A model generated the notes under the pieces. It saw nothing but the letters and a program-made list of their open reading frames with translations. It was not told the origin of the DNA and ran no database searches. A DNA stretch of 64,000 nucleotides from Eucalyptus grandis (taxonomy: Eukaryota > Streptophyta > Magnoliopsida > Myrtales > Myrtaceae). Made by a program: the position numbers and the translations under genes. Positions 47,491 through 59,959 of the stretch are shown here, piece after piece (position 1 is the first letter of the stretch; each line of letters opens with the position of its first letter). The stretch covers positions 868,001-932,000 of the forward strand of contig NC_052620.1 of NCBI RefSeq assembly GCF_016545825.1, in the 5' to 3' direction.

Positions 47491-49322
47491 TCCATTGACT
47501 GAAAATAAAAAGAGCAAATCAACCATAGATAAGGACAACCAAGACCTGCAAGGAAATCATAAGAATATTCACATCAACTTTGGAGAAATTGAAGCAAGGT
47601 CGATATGCAGACCTTGCGGCAACAAAGATCTCAGAGATGATGAAGTTGAATAGTTTCGACGTAAGTTTTTGCGTTTTGATTTATGTAGATATTTCCTAAG
47701 CTTATCTTAAATTGTTGAAAATTATTAACCTAATTTACCATTGATCCTTCCTACAGAATGCCCCCCCGCCCAATCACTTTTAAGTGGGGTTAATGGAATT
47801 CTCTATGAAAGCATCGAAAAGGCAAAATGGCAAAATACCTCATGTATGCTGAATAATTTGCAATCAAAGTGGACATGTTCATACACCTTTTTAAGAAAAG
47901 TTGTGCAGGAGATAGAGCAGCACATATCAACTCAGGCAAAATATTTAAGAACTGTAAGATGGGTCTAATTATTCTTGGCTCTCTATTGATTCTATTAGAT
48001 GATTGCTTAATAAATGCGTCATTCATTCAGCAAAATAATCTCTTTAGGTCTTGTGAGGAGAATGAGGAACTTGAAGCCCTAACAACTGGACCTTGCGAGG
48101 AGACAAATGTCATTGAAATGATCAACTTGGCTAGTTTTAATTTTTTTTCCTGCTATGTCCCAATAAGAATAGTCAGCAAACTAATGACATTAGCATACCA
48201 AACCTTCGACCCTACTCTTAAAAAAGCAAAAGGAAAAAGGGTTTATCAAAAAATTTCAATTTCAGACTCACCTTGCTATAGATAGCTTCTTCGGAGTCAG
48301 CGAGATGCAAAAGAAAGGCAATGGTAGCAATTCCGAGTCTAGCGAGTCACTAACAATGAGAAGCCTACCTGTCTTCAGTTGAAGAAGATTTGTCATTGCT
48401 GAAAATAAGCTCGACAACAACCTGCGCAAAAATCCTTTTTTAACGCAAACATAGATATCACCGAGGACAAGCAACCATTCAAAAACATTTTGTGACCCCA
48501 ACAGCCCCAATGCAAATGCTCCAAGTACAATGTCTACACAAGATTAAAAACAAAAAAACAAAAAAAAAAAACCCCAAAACCACAACAATTACCTTGTATC
48601 TTGATGCCAAATCCATCCTCTCCTCCTACCGTTACTTCGCGAGCTCAGTCAATCGATTAGAATTACAAACCCACCAACAAGAGGTGACAAGTGGACGAGA
48701 GGCGATAGTGAGGTGTGTTCCTACGGGGCACCAATGAGAGGCAAACCAGCTGGCAAAGATGGTGGCAGCTAGTGAGGGCGTTGTGGATCCAGGATTGCCC
48801 AAGGCTTCACAAGGAGGAGTCGAACCGAACAAAAAATCACTTCAAATGTCAGCAGTCCCTCTCCTCTCCCCCTCCGCCCATCCTCGTGAAAGTCTCTCTG
48901 CCGTGCTCCTTCCCTCTGACCAAGGTTGCCTAGCAACTATTGCTGGGCGTAGGCTTGTTGCTTGCTACGTATAGAGGGTTCTCATGAATCGTAGGTTGCG
49001 ATTGAGAGAGAGAGAAGCAAGATCGCACGAGCTCGAAGAGAGATTGAGAGAGAGAATGACTGCTATGATTGAGAGAGAGGGGGGGCAGGATTGCAATTGC
49101 ACAAAAAGAGAGATTAAGAGAGGGGCAAAATACTTTGGGTTTTATTTTTTTAACAATATCTGAAAACCAAGTCCAAAATCAGTCTGGTTCCCAGGTGGGT
49201 CTTCACTCGGAACTGGGAACCGAACCGATTCTACCAGGAATCGGTTCTCGGACCGATTTTCTAGGTGGTTTGGTCTGAGTTCTGAGTAAAACTGGTCCTA
49301 TTGCATACCCCATAATGTGAGA

Positions 49323-49551
49323 GCCATAAGTATGGGCTTGATGGGACAAGCAATGGGTTTTAAGATAGGCCCGACATAGAATGGGCCGAGTAAAGGCCCT
49401 AGTGGGCCATGATTTGGGGCCATTAGAACTAGGGATGTGTGCATGAGGCCTAGTTTGAGCAAAAAAGATTTTTGTTCGTCGGTGAAAAGTTTTGATTGCT
49501 TGTGTTTAAGCTAATCTAGGAATTTATGCACAAACATAGGATTAATCTTAA
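49323..49551. other. Short spacer between hAT 1 and the Pack-MULE
   Basis: No gene or known element seen. Confidence 0.5.
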
Positions 49552-50760
49552 CACTTTCTTAGGGAGAAGTACACTATCAGTGCCATAAGTTGTGTACGGT
49601 GCTCACTTTGGTGCCAAAAGTTTCCGTCAGATCACTTAAGTGTCAAAAAGTTTAAAAAACGATCATTTTGGTGCCAACTCTAGTTAGATTGACCGGAAAT
49701 CTGACGTGACACTTTTTTATTAATTTTTTATGCTGATGTGGCTCACTGAAGAGTACAGTCAGCATGTAAACCACAAAAACATCGTTTGGTGTCTCTCCCC
49801 CAATTCAAAACCCTAAACCCTAATTCTGCCAGATAATCTCCGTCGCCGCCGCCCTCTTCGTCCTCTTCTCCTCCCTTACCATCCTCTCCACGGCCGCCCA
49901 TGGCGCCGCCAAGCACCACCACCTCCTCCACTACCTCGACGAGTTCGGCGATCGTGGCGAGCAAGTCGCCATCGACCCCTCCGCCTCCTTCGAGAACCCG
50001 CGCCTCCGCAATGCCTACGTCGCCCTCCAGGCCCTGAAGCAGGCCATCCTCTCCAACCCCAACAACTTCACCGCCAACTAGGTCGACCCCAATGTCTGCA
50101 GATGCTCCAATGTCTTCTACTCCCCTGCCCCCGACGACCCCGACGTCCGCACCGTCCGTTGACATCGATGGTTTTCCCTCCTCCTCCCCTTCAACCATTC
50201 ACATCCTTTGCCTCTACCTCCGCCGGTGATGGCCCGGTCGCCGTCCTTGACGGCCCCGCGCTCGGCGGCCACAACTCCTGACCCCGACTTAGCCACTTGG
50301 CAGCCAAGTTGAAGGCCGTGATCTTGCTCAAGTGCGAACCTCACATCGCCAAGCGACGGCGACCGAGCTAGCTAGGTCAACGGCCAGCGATGGCGGCCAA
50401 GTGAACTAGGTCGACGGCGATGAGGATCGAAACCCTAATTTCAATCTCCAAATAAATAAATAAAAATCTCAAAAATGAGTCGTGCGGCGTCGTTTTTGTG
50501 AAACCATCCTCTTAGGACGGCAAAACGACGTCGTTTTCTTAAGGAGGATGGAAAATGACATCGTTTCTCAAGCCATGTCGATTTTTTTTAAAATATAAAA
50601 GTCACGTCATCATTTTAGCCGAAATTTCTAGCCGATGGCACCAAAGTAATCGTTTTTCCTCCGATTCGGCACCTAAGTGATCCAATTGAAATTTTTGGCA
50701 CCAAAGTGAACGTCGTACACAACTTATGGCACTGATAGTGTACTTCTCCCCACTTTCTTA
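49552..50760 (+). mobile_element. Pack-MULE with long inverted ends and 10-bp target duplication
   Basis: The element spans 49562-50750. The two ends are inverted repeats of about 150 bp, beginning GGGAGAAGTACACTATCAGT. It is flanked by CACTTTCTTA at 49552-49561 and 50751-50760. The 10-bp duplication and long inverted ends fit Mutator-like elements. The interior is GC-rich, unlike its surroundings, has no transposase, and contains a host gene fragment, which makes it a Pack-MULE. Confidence 0.9.
49830..50159 (+). pseudogene. Captured leucine-rich repeat extensin (LRX) N-terminal fragment
   Basis: The plus strand encodes a hydrophobic, signal-like start (AAALFVLFSSLTILSTAAHG), then FENPRLRNAYVALQALKQAI, LSNPNNFTAN, a TAG stop, and VDPNVCRCSNVFYSPAPDDP. 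Plant LRX/PEX cell-wall proteins have NPRLRNAYVALQ, then NFTANW and a CSYxGVFC block, at the start of their LRR domain. The stop replaces the tryptophan codon after NFTAN. After PDVRTV the match is lost. The codon use is strongly GC-rich, unlike neighbouring DNA. The protein is not functional here. Confidence 0.85.
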
Positions 50761-51608
50761 TAATTCCTCTTAGTTCTTGATCTTAGGCCCAATTTGTGAC
50801 ATCAATGCCACTTTGGACATAAGCAAATTAATAAGACCTAATCTCTTCTTGTAAGGACAAATGAGTGGGTGCAAAATTGGAATGAAATAAAGATAAACTA
50901 GGACTAATGATTAGAATGCAAGAAAATCTCCAAATTAGCCCCCAAAATCTTCCTGCACTAAGTATGTATGCATGGAATTTAGGGGTGAGCAACCGGACTG
51001 GTTTACTCGGAACCCGGACCGGACCACCCGGAAAACCGGTCCGGGAACCGGTTCCTGGTAGAACCGGTGTGGGAACCGGTTCCATTTTTAGGAACCAGTT
51101 AGAACCAATCCAGTTCCCGGGTCTGAGTGAAGACCCACCCGGGAACCGGACCGGTTGGACCCGGTTTTGAGATATTACTAAAAAAAAAAACCTAAGTAGT
51201 TTGCCCCCTCTCGCCTCTCTTTCGTAACCCTAAGCGGTTGCCCCCCGCTTAGTCTCTCTTTCATGCGATTGTCTTTGCGCTCTCCCCCTCGCGGCTGCCC
51301 CCTCTCTTCTCCGCAGTGCCAAAGCCGGTGCTACTCTCAAATCTCCTGCTTTGTGTCCAGCCCGGCGACTACTTCTCCTTCTCACCGATATGGCTTGCTA
51401 AACTTTGTCACACATTGCTACTCTTCTTAGAATTGTCAAGTCGTTCTCTTTGTGGCACTTTATATCCTTGTTTCTTTACTCTTGTTGATGTCTATTGCAA
51501 TTGCATTCCTTCGATGCTGATTAAATCGATGAGATTTACTTGTTCGTCTCCTAAGATTACTAAAGGGCATATTTTTGCTAGTCGGTTAACTTTGCAATCT
51601 TATCTTCA

Positions 51609-52015
51609 GGAGGACGACAAGACCTATCAGGCGGGCAAAGGGTCATTGGACTCCGAGAGAAGGTTAATTTTCTGCTACTCTAGCGAATGTTTTGCTCTGC
51701 GTGTGCTCATTTTGTTTGATTATTGGAACTTTACGTCCGAGGTCATTTTATACAATTATGTTTTCATACGTTGAAGAAGAGAGCTGAGCAGCTTTTTATC
51801 TAATCAAGGGAAGCATGAAACTAGCATTGCTTAGACTAAAAAATTGTCGGAAACTCCATCTTGGGAATTATTGAGCCTGTACCTCATTGTAGAGCATGTT
51901 TGCTTCTTTTGGTTCTGGGGAATGTAGCATTTTCTAATTATTTTCTACCCTATTCAGGATGAGACATTGAGAAATGTTGTTGCAGTTTATAATGGCAAGA
52001 GTTGGAAGAAAATAG
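51609..52015 (+). pseudogene. Captured MYB3R (three-repeat MYB) exon pieces in the hAT 2 leader
   Basis: At 51609-51661 the plus strand encodes RTTRPIRRAKGHWTPRE, and at 51958-52015, after a tattcag acceptor, DETLRNVVAVYNGKSWKKI. Read together they match the lead-in and first half of the R1 repeat of plant MYB3R proteins (G-W-T-P-E-E-D-E-T-L, then GKSWKKIA), which regulate G2/M genes. The intervening 296 bp looks like the host intron. The join is not cleanly in phase, so small changes have occurred. The related hAT copies do not share this part. Confidence 0.82.
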
Positions 52016-52732
52016 GTATCTTTCTTTCTTCTCACGCACTTTCTTAAAGTTTTGCCGGTGCTTTTAAGTTACAGTCATGCCATGCTTGAGCCCCAAAATT
52101 TGCTAAATATCAACTGCTTTTGGGAGTTTGATTAAGTAGCCAAGAATTATCTCGTGGTCTATTGTTTTCTGATATAGCCAAGTCTTGTTCCGTTAAAACA
52201 TAGATTGAATGCATATACATTATTTGTTTAACAATTGAACGCTATGTGGGTATTCATTCGAGAAGAAAATATATTTTTGTCATTACATGTGAGGAAGAAC
52301 ACTTCAAATTGCTATAAACACACCAATAATTCTCAAATCCTTAATTTGAGTGTTTTTTCCTGGCTTCATTTATATATGTAATTGGTTTTTTAAAGGAAGA
52401 GATGGCTTAGTTCATTACCTTTTCATGGGGTTTTACAACATAAAGTTGGAGTTTCGAAATGCTTTATTTCATGGGACACTTATTCTTTTTGAAAAGTAAC
52501 AGGGGAAGTGCGATGTCCGACGGTTAAAGCAATATAAATCATCATCACTACGTAATATTCTCCTCTGTGGTGTTGCTATTTATGATCAACTACTTTCTAC
52601 ATTTTTTCGAGTGCTATAACTTTAAATTCTTCATCGATCTCAATCACTCTATCTCCCCTTTCCCTTCCCTCTTCCATTCACTCTCTCTTTCTCTCTCAAT
52701 CGCAGCAGTATTTCGTGTGATCCTGATCCTGC

Positions 52733-52822
52733 AAAGAACGCTTGTTGGGCAACCCCGGTTAGAGGGAAGGAGCAAGGTAGCAACGCTTGTTGGCCAACCC
52801 TGGTCAGAGGGAAAGAGCAGGG
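52733..52822 (+). repeat. Short tandem duplication in the hAT 2 leader
   Basis: The phrase aacgcttgttgggcaacccc with its following ggttagagggaaggagca occurs twice with a period of about 45 bp. Fragments of the same sequence occur in the hAT 1 leader (about 48900-48930). Confidence 0.7.
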
Positions 52823-53170
52823 GAGAGACTTTCACTACTTGAGGATTGGGGGAATCGGAGGGAGAGAGGAGAGGGACCGCTGACTTTCATGATCACAGAG
52901 CGGGCAGGAAGTTGTTCATACCAGAACAATTGCTAGTTTATAGGTGAATTTGTTAATACAATGCTAATATGTTTAGTTTGTTCTTTCCTCAGTTTTTTAC
53001 TTCCATTCAAAAGTTGCTGCCCCACTCCCTAACAATGTCCTCACTGTTAAAGCTTATTGTTATTAATTTTTCTTACAGAATAATGTCTCACATTTTTCCT
53101 TGTTTACTTATTAATTTCTCCAAAGCTGATGTGAAGATTATTATGATTTGCTCTTTCTATTTTCAGATCG

Positions 53171-55340
53171 ATGGATCAAGACAAAAATATATCAATGGAA
53201 GTGGATGGACATAACGAAATGAGTCCGCTCATGGAATTGCCATTCCATGGAGCTGATGAAGTAGAATCTGCAACCGTAGGTGCGACAAATAAGGTAAGGG
53301 TAGCTAACTCTCATCCTCCTCTAGGTAAAAAGCGAGCTAATCAATCGGAGACTTAGGATAATTTTTCAAGAATCATAGATGAGAAAACACAGAAAACCGT
53401 TAGGGTGAAGTGCATTCATTGTGGGGTTGAATATGTGTATAATGTTGATCATGGAACGTCAACTATGTGGAAGCACTTGAAAAAGTGCAAAAAGTATCCT
53501 CATCATGATAAAAAAACAAAGGTTGATTACATCACGTAAGGGAGATGTGACTGGTGATGAAGGGGAAAATACTATTAGTGGTGATAGCATCTTAACGACA
53601 TGGAAATTTGATCAAGAACGTTGTAGGCACATGCTTGCTCGGATGATTATTATTGATGAACAACCGTTTTCCATTGTTGAGCGTGTTGGTTTTCGCGATT
53701 TTGTCACCAAATTACAGCCTCTTTTCCAACATCTTTCAAGATTTACGGTGGCTAGAGATTGTATGAAATTGTATCTGAGGGAAAAAACTTGTTTGAAAGC
53801 TTCTTTTGGTAAGCTTAAATATAGGATTGCACTCACAACTGACATGTGGAGTTCCATTCAAAATTTGAACTACTTATGTCTCACGGCACATTTTATTGAT
53901 GAAAATTGGAAGTTGCATAAAAGAATAATCAATTTTGTGGTAATACATAGTAACAAGGGTAAGGAGATTTGAAAAATGGTGGAGAAATGTATTCATGACT
54001 GGGGAATAGAAAAAAAGATATCCACAATAACCATGGATAATGCTAGTTCAAATGATGTGGCCGTTGATTATTTGAATGCAAAATTTTCAAGAGTAGGGTT
54101 TTTTTTTTTATTTTGAATGGCGATGCTTTACATATGAGGTGCATTGCTCACGAACTTAACTTGATAGTAAGAGATGGATTGAATGAGGTGCGTGATTCTA
54201 TTGCACGTATCCGAAATGTAGTTAGATATGTGAGGAGTTCTCCTGCTAAAGCTAAGACAGTCCGGTCTTGTATTGAGAGTGAGAGGATTGCATATAAAGG
54301 TTCGGTCTATCTTGATGTTGCCACTAAATGGAACTCTACTTATAAGATGTTAGACACCGCCATAAAATTCAAGCAAGCTTTTGAAAGAATGGAAGAAGAA
54401 GATTCATTCTTCTTAAGGGAGATTGACCATGATGCTCCTCAATATGAAGATTGGGAAAATGCCATCATTCTTTCTAAATTTCTGAAACGGTTTTATGATG
54501 CAACCAAAAGGATGTCGGGAAGCTCATATGTTACTTCAAATGAATATATTGAGGGGATGACTATGTTGTATAAATATCTGAATAATGCGGTGAATTCCTT
54601 GAACCCAAAGCTTCAAGCTATGGGTATAAAAATGAAAAGGAAGTTTGACAAGTGTTATGGGAGTCTGGATAAGGTAAATATGATGGTGTTGATCGCAGTT
54701 GCATTGGATCCTACAAAAAAGTTGAATTATGTGAAGTTTTTTTTCGAACAAATTTATGATGATGAAGCAAAAGTTGATGAGATACATAATAAAGTGAAGG
54801 TTGCTTTGGAACGTTTATGTAAATTTTATGAGCAATCTTTTGATGGTTCTTCTAGTAAAGAAAATTTTATTGGTTCAACTTTGAGTAATAGTAGCAATGC
54901 TTCCAATGCCGATATTGATGACAATGAGTGTGAAATCCATGCTTGGCATAAAAGCTTTCTTCATGCCAAGAAAAGAGTGTTGGATGAAAACAAATCTGAA
55001 CTTGATCAGTATCTTGAAGCTGAAAGTGAAGATGTCCTTAATCTCGACCTTTGGATGTGGTGGAAGAGTATGGGGTTAAAGTATAAAATCTTATCTTTGA
55101 TGGCTCAAGATGTTTTTATCTATTCCTGTGACTACCGTTTCTTCCGAGTCAACTTTTAGTACGTCGAGACGTCTACTTGACGGCTTTCGAAGCTCTTTGA
55201 CTCCTAAAGTGGTGGAATGTTTGATTTGCACTCAAGATTGGTTGAGAGCTATTCGTGAGCCGATCAATGTTGAAGAATGCATCGAGAATGCGGAAAAGTT
55301 TGAGGCGGGTAAGTCGTATGTATTCCTTTCTATCTTGTAA
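53171..55340 (+). pseudogene. hAT transposase (zf-BED type), more complete but broken
   Basis: Start ATG 53171 (MDQDKNISMEVDGHNEMSPL) follows a tttcag acceptor. Then come the BED finger (CIHCGVEYVYNVDHGTSTMW), a catalytic region partly open at 53505-53972 and 54113-55159 (CIAHELNLIVRDGLNEVR, TKWNSTYKMLDTAIKF, AVALDPTKKLNYVKFFFE), and the hATC dimerisation motif (SESTFSTSRRLLDGFRSSLT) at 55131-55240. At least five lesions are visible: TAG near 53354, a frameshift near 53515, TGA near 53970, a poly-T frameshift near 54100 and another frameshift near 55105. The order is typical for RICESLEEPER/DAYSLEEPER-type plant hAT transposases. No activity is expected. Confidence 0.92.
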
Positions 55341-58300
55341 TTTATTCGCATAACTATCTATTAATTGAATGCTTTATTTAATCTCTTTTTTGGTTTTTAG
55401 ATTTGGATTGTCTTACCAAAGACATTATCACTAGAAACTAGACTTCATTTTGTGGAAACTCCGATTTTGTGGTAAGTAAATAGACTTTATTAAACCATAA
55501 TTTTTGTATCATCTTTATTTGACTTTTCAAGAGCCTGTATTTTGCAAGGAACTTCACTTTGTAGTCGTTATTTATACAAGGTAAATCATGCTAATCTTTT
55601 AGTCTTGTAGAGTTCTTATATATACTGTTTTGCATATGTTTTCTTGGAGGCTCTCATATGCTTTTTGCATAATATGCTGGATATGGTTTTGGCTCTTGGA
55701 GGGTGAGTTCATGATTGGAGAAGAAGGCTACGTATATATTCAAGCGATGAAAGAAGTAGAGGCATTATAAGCCGGCAGCAATTATCAATTATTTTTGATT
55801 ATGTGGATCAATGTGACGACAAGCTGGATGCTGGTTTTAGTACCTCAATGTACTGATTCATCTATCATGGGGGCGAATACCAGTTGTGTCATCATTTTTT
55901 TGACTTTTATAACTATCTTTTCTACTCTCCGACAATCGCAGGGAGGTAAAGGAAGCTCCTTTGCTCTCACTTCTCTCATTGTGCACGGTGAACTTGTTGC
56001 TTCTGGATTAAGTGAACTTGAATTTGGTGGAGACATTATGGGGATTGAGTTATATGGCGATCTTGAATTGTTCTTGCTCCATCACGGTGTTTTGCTTCTG
56101 TGAAATTAACGTAGTTTTATTTGCACAAAATGTTCGCTGCTTTGCTTTAGTGAGCTTAATGGAGATTGATTGTGCCTACTGCCTAGTGGTCAATTTGGCT
56201 AATTTCTCCCGGTCATATGATTGAGGAAAGCTTGTGATTTTGATTTCAAAACTGATTAGGAGCAATGAACAAGTAATAACGTTCATTCAAACATGTTTGA
56301 TTGGTGTGAGAAATTCTTCTGGTGGCATTTTTGTGTTGAGTTCTTCAAGATACATTATCCGAATGAACCCTTATAGCCACTGCTTTTATGATTTCACTCC
56401 ATTTACTAGATAGGGGCACGAGTGATCTATGTCCTTCCACATTATCTATTACTTAAGCATGTATTGGAGGTGATCGAGTTAAGAAGGCAGCTGTTGGACT
56501 TCTTTCAAGTGTATTTTCCAATGATATTGGATGATAACAAAACAGGTTCCAGTGGAAACAGGGTTGACCCTGTAACCGGATCGGAAAAACAGGGTGGTCC
56601 GGGTACAGGGTCTGATGCAAACAGGGTTGGGTACAAGGTCCAAAAAAGGGAACCGGTTATAACAAGGTTGGGTACAGGATTTAGGTCTAGACCCTACCCA
56701 CCCTGGACCCGATCACCCCTAATGAAATTGCATGCAAGAAGCCACCTCGCGTGGCCTCTTCTTACCTTGGCATCTCCGCCACTCTTCAGTCATCATGGCC
56801 TTAGGATTGAAAGAATTTTCAATCATGAGCTGCCTAGGGACTCATGAAGATTTAGAAAACATTCTCAAGGCAAAACTCATCATTGTTCTCTCTCCCTCAC
56901 TCTCCCTTCCTACTCATCTCTCTCTCTCCCTCTCTCCCTCTCATTTCTTCTCTCCTCTTCTTCTTTGTTGGCTCAACGGAAACTTCTTCTTCTCCTTCCT
57001 CTGTGATTTTTCTTCAGTTTCAAGCTCTAGAGATCTGAGATCTTGAAGAGCCAACAAGTGAGGAAGGCAAGGATCAACCAGGTAAGGAAGCGGTAGGATA
57101 CTAAGTTGGGATAATCTACGGTTGTTGAGTGAGGTGTGAGATGAGCGGGTTTGAGGGAAAAACAGTCCTTGATGGTTTTGTTTTTGGGTCTAGCTCGCTG
57201 GTGGTGAGGTTAGATAGTCTTTTTGTGGCTTGCATGTGGGTTTCACAGCATGTTTAAGAAGTATATGCATAGAAGAGGAGCTATGGTTTTGCCGTTGGTT
57301 CGGTAGATGGCCGGGTGTGCTATAATGAGGGTTGTGCATGTCGATCTAGGTAGGCGAGTAGCTTGCTCGAGGGTTGCAAGCTCCATTCTGGTTTGGGGAG
57401 GACTTTTGGTATTCGATGTGGGGTTTAATTGCAGCATATGTGTGCTTAAGGTTTGAACAATGCTAGTATAGGGAGGTGTAGAGAAATAAAGGCCAAGTTG
57501 AAGGGATTTCAATGATATAGGTGATATGTCCAAAATCGAGCTTTTCTGGTCTCGCAATTTTGTAAATTTCATATCGAAGAATCTTTCATGAATTAGACTT
57601 ACGTTCTTCATAGAAGTTGTAGAAAATTGAGTAAAATTTGTCATATATTTTCCTTAGATTTTTTGGAGGTAGCACAAGAATTGAGAATGTGACTGCTTTC
57701 TATGATGGTAATCTGCGGATAGGTAAAAACAGGGGATATCGGTTTGTTATTTGATTTTCCTGTCATTTTTGGGATAGAATCAGGTCTTTCTCTCTTCATG
57801 AAAGTTGTAGGGTTGGTTCTTGTGTATAACATACTAAAATTTAGTGGTGATTGGTTAAGTTTTCGATACTGAAATTCATTTTCTTATTGTGCAGTAGAGT
57901 CTAGAAAATTTTACAGGCTTTAGTGGTTAATTCAATGACTTACTGCTCTTTGTACAATGAAAAATAGGTCTAGAATCCTCACGGAAAATAGTTTTCAATG
58001 TCTTTTCTAAAACATATTAAAATTTCACAATTTTTTGAAGTGGTTTACTAGTGTTTTGACCCCGATATTCCAAACTGCTCAAAATTGCCTACTTTCTGTT
58101 CTAATCCGAATTTTTTACAAACTTTTGTAGACAACTTGTTTGAACTTTTTAGCAACCCCTTGGGATTTCTATGGTCTTTTATACATTATCATTCGATATA
58201 TTTCCCTCTTACATGTGACAAGGTGACATTGAATTGTGAATAGTTGAGAGTTTTATGCAATGGATGGGATGTTCTATGAGACCTCGTATGTGTCCATTTG

Positions 58301-58710
58301 AGGATTGAATTATAGAGTGATTTGGTGCATTAAATTGATGAGCATGCTACTGTGGTGTGATTATTTTAAGGTGTGATGCATAAAATATGTAGAATAAACT
58401 GAATATAAAATATTTCCATTGGTTTTGTGATACTAGAAATGTCCTGGGGAGTGGGATGCCCATGCTATGTGATTATGGATGCTTCGGCTTTATGGTACCG
58501 AGATGCCTCAAAATAAGATACCCCAACAGTCTGACTAGGATGCCTCAGTTATGTGAAACTAAGATGTCTCGGAATGAGATGCCATGATTGGGATTCCATG
58601 AAAGTCCGAACGAGAGATCTAGAAGTAACTCGATCGGACCGGCTAGTGATCCGACGAAAATCTGATTCAAAGGTGGATATTGAAATATATGATGAATTAA
58701 ATACACTCGG

Positions 58711-58742
58711 TGTGTGTGTGTGTGTGTGTGTGTTTGTGTGTG
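58711..58742. repeat. (TG)n microsatellite
   Basis: Run of TG units interrupted once by TTTG. Confidence 0.9.
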
Positions 58743-59400
58743 GTTTGCATCATATCTTGGCTTGGTCAGTTGTATATAAATCTTGTGCCGATATTGTTGT
58801 GCTTTACTTGCGGTGCATAAGTGTGACAAAAGAGTAGATTATGTGATAGTATGTTCTAGTCTATGTATGCTGCTTATTGTTGAATCTTACATTTCCCTTG
58901 ACGACTAATAAATCACCTAGTTTAGGATCCTATTATTTCTTTATTGGACATTATTTATTCCTTCATCTTTTTCAGATTGTTAGAATGGATGTTCCTCTTG
59001 TGGCATGGTACGGGGTCATTGCCTATATCAACGTGTACTTCCACCATGTTCTCAGCCCCGACATTCACTTGACCTACACTCAATATGAAGCCACTCTATG
59101 CATGGATGATGGGTGTGTTGATTGGATCCCCATGTCATTTGAGACACGGTTCATTAATCATGAGGGAGAGCTATTTGGGCCTCTCTTCGGTTCGGCGATG
59201 GCAATGCTTGGAGCACCTAGATCGGGCAGTGCTTGGAGCACATAGATCAAGTGGAAGTTTTGGATGTTTTGTCTTTTTAAGCGACTTGGGTTAGCTTAAA
59301 GGGTAGCGAAGTTAAAGCTCCTTTTGACCCCTTCTCAAGGTGGACGCATACACTTATGATTAAAATCGTGTAAAAATTTCTCTATGTATGCGTGATACAT

Positions 59401-59470
59401 GTAAGCTTCACATGTTTATGTAAGTAAGAAGAGGTGTAAGCTTCACATGTTTATGTAAGTAAGAAGAGGT
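59401..59470. repeat. 35-bp tandem duplication
   Basis: The unit starting gtaagcttcacatgtttatg occurs twice in direct succession (59401-59435 and 59436-59470) without visible change. Confidence 0.9.
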
Positions 59471-59739
59471 GATAATCGCTAAGAGAAATGAAATGGTGCC
59501 ACTCCATCTATAATGAACCGTTTATGTTTATAGATGAATTGTTGGCAGAAATTGAAGGGATGAGATGATTGTGCCTTAGAAGATTCGAAGACCTTGTGAT
59601 ATTCATGTTATACATGGTAATCATTTAGGTTCGAATATATTGGCATGATTACCAGTTAAGATAGGTCCTATTAATACCCTGAGAATTAGCTTCCGCTTGC
59701 ATTTAGTATATGATGCTACTGGGACGTCACAGGGCCGAC

Positions 59740-59930
59740 TAGTCAAGGGACGACAAGTGGCTGGTGAGGGCTTGGTGAGGGTCATGCGACCTCGAATGAC
59801 TACCGCCTGGGTCGCCTGAGTCTTGCGACCTCAGGCGAGGGTCGCCTGAGGTTGCACGACCTTAAGCGACCCTTGCCTAGGTCGTGTAACATTTGGGTCA
59901 AGCAACCTCAGCCGACAGCCACTAGAGCTA
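59740..59930. repeat. GC-rich repeat of GACC/GGTCGC motifs
   Basis: Alternating phrases such as gcgacctcaggcgagggtcg and cgcctgaggttgcacgacc form short internal palindromes. Similar wording returns at 63890-63990. It looks like part of a dispersed repeat; no element boundaries found. Confidence 0.5.
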
Positions 59931-59959
59931 GACTTAGTTCACTAGCAGTTGTAGCCCTT

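Larger units (their letters stand above)
44481..49322 (-). mobile_element. hAT transposon 1, minus orientation, perfect 8-bp target duplication
   Basis: The element spans 44489-49314, flanked by ATGTGAGA (44481-44488 and 49315-49322), an exact 8-bp target duplication as expected for hAT. The ends are TAGGGGTGATCGGGTCC and, reversed, TATGGGGTATGCAATAGGACC. It carries a broken transposase (about 45310-47490) and a long leader (47500-49300) with GA-rich stretches and phrases shared with the hAT relics in blocks A and B. It also contains a SINE-like insertion. Confidence 0.92.
50972..56729 (+). mobile_element. hAT transposon 2, plus orientation, 8-bp target duplication
   Basis: The element spans 50980-56721. 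The left end is TAGGGGTGAGCAACCGGAC and the right end GGACCCGATCACCCCTA, with GGTTCC/CCGGTT-rich subterminal repeats. It is flanked by atggaatt (50972-50979) and atgaaatt (56722-56729), a 7/8 match. Orientation is opposite to hAT 1 about 6 kb away. It carries captured MYB3R pieces in the leader, a transposase with multiple lesions and a 3' part related to that of hAT 1. Confidence 0.9.
56730..59700. other. Repeat-like DNA, possible LTR-retrotransposon remnant
   Basis: No complete gene or domain. Phrases such as cttcatgaaagttgtaggg (about 57790) and repeated gatgcctc motifs (58470-58580) recall long plant gypsy LTRs, but I cannot define ends. A CT-rich stretch is at 56885-56945. The ORF at 58877-59245 (VRMDVPLVAWYGVIAYINVY) is not recognised. 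Confidence 0.3.

Noticed and set aside
49743..50344. Minus-strand ORFs of 151 and 75 residues in the Pack-MULE
   Set aside because: Antisense shadows of the GC-rich LRX fragment on the plus strand.
58877..59294. ORF of 122 residues (VRMDVPLVAWYG...)
   Set aside because: It could be a coding remnant, but no motif or family is recognised and it lies in repeat-like DNA, so I did not list it as a gene.
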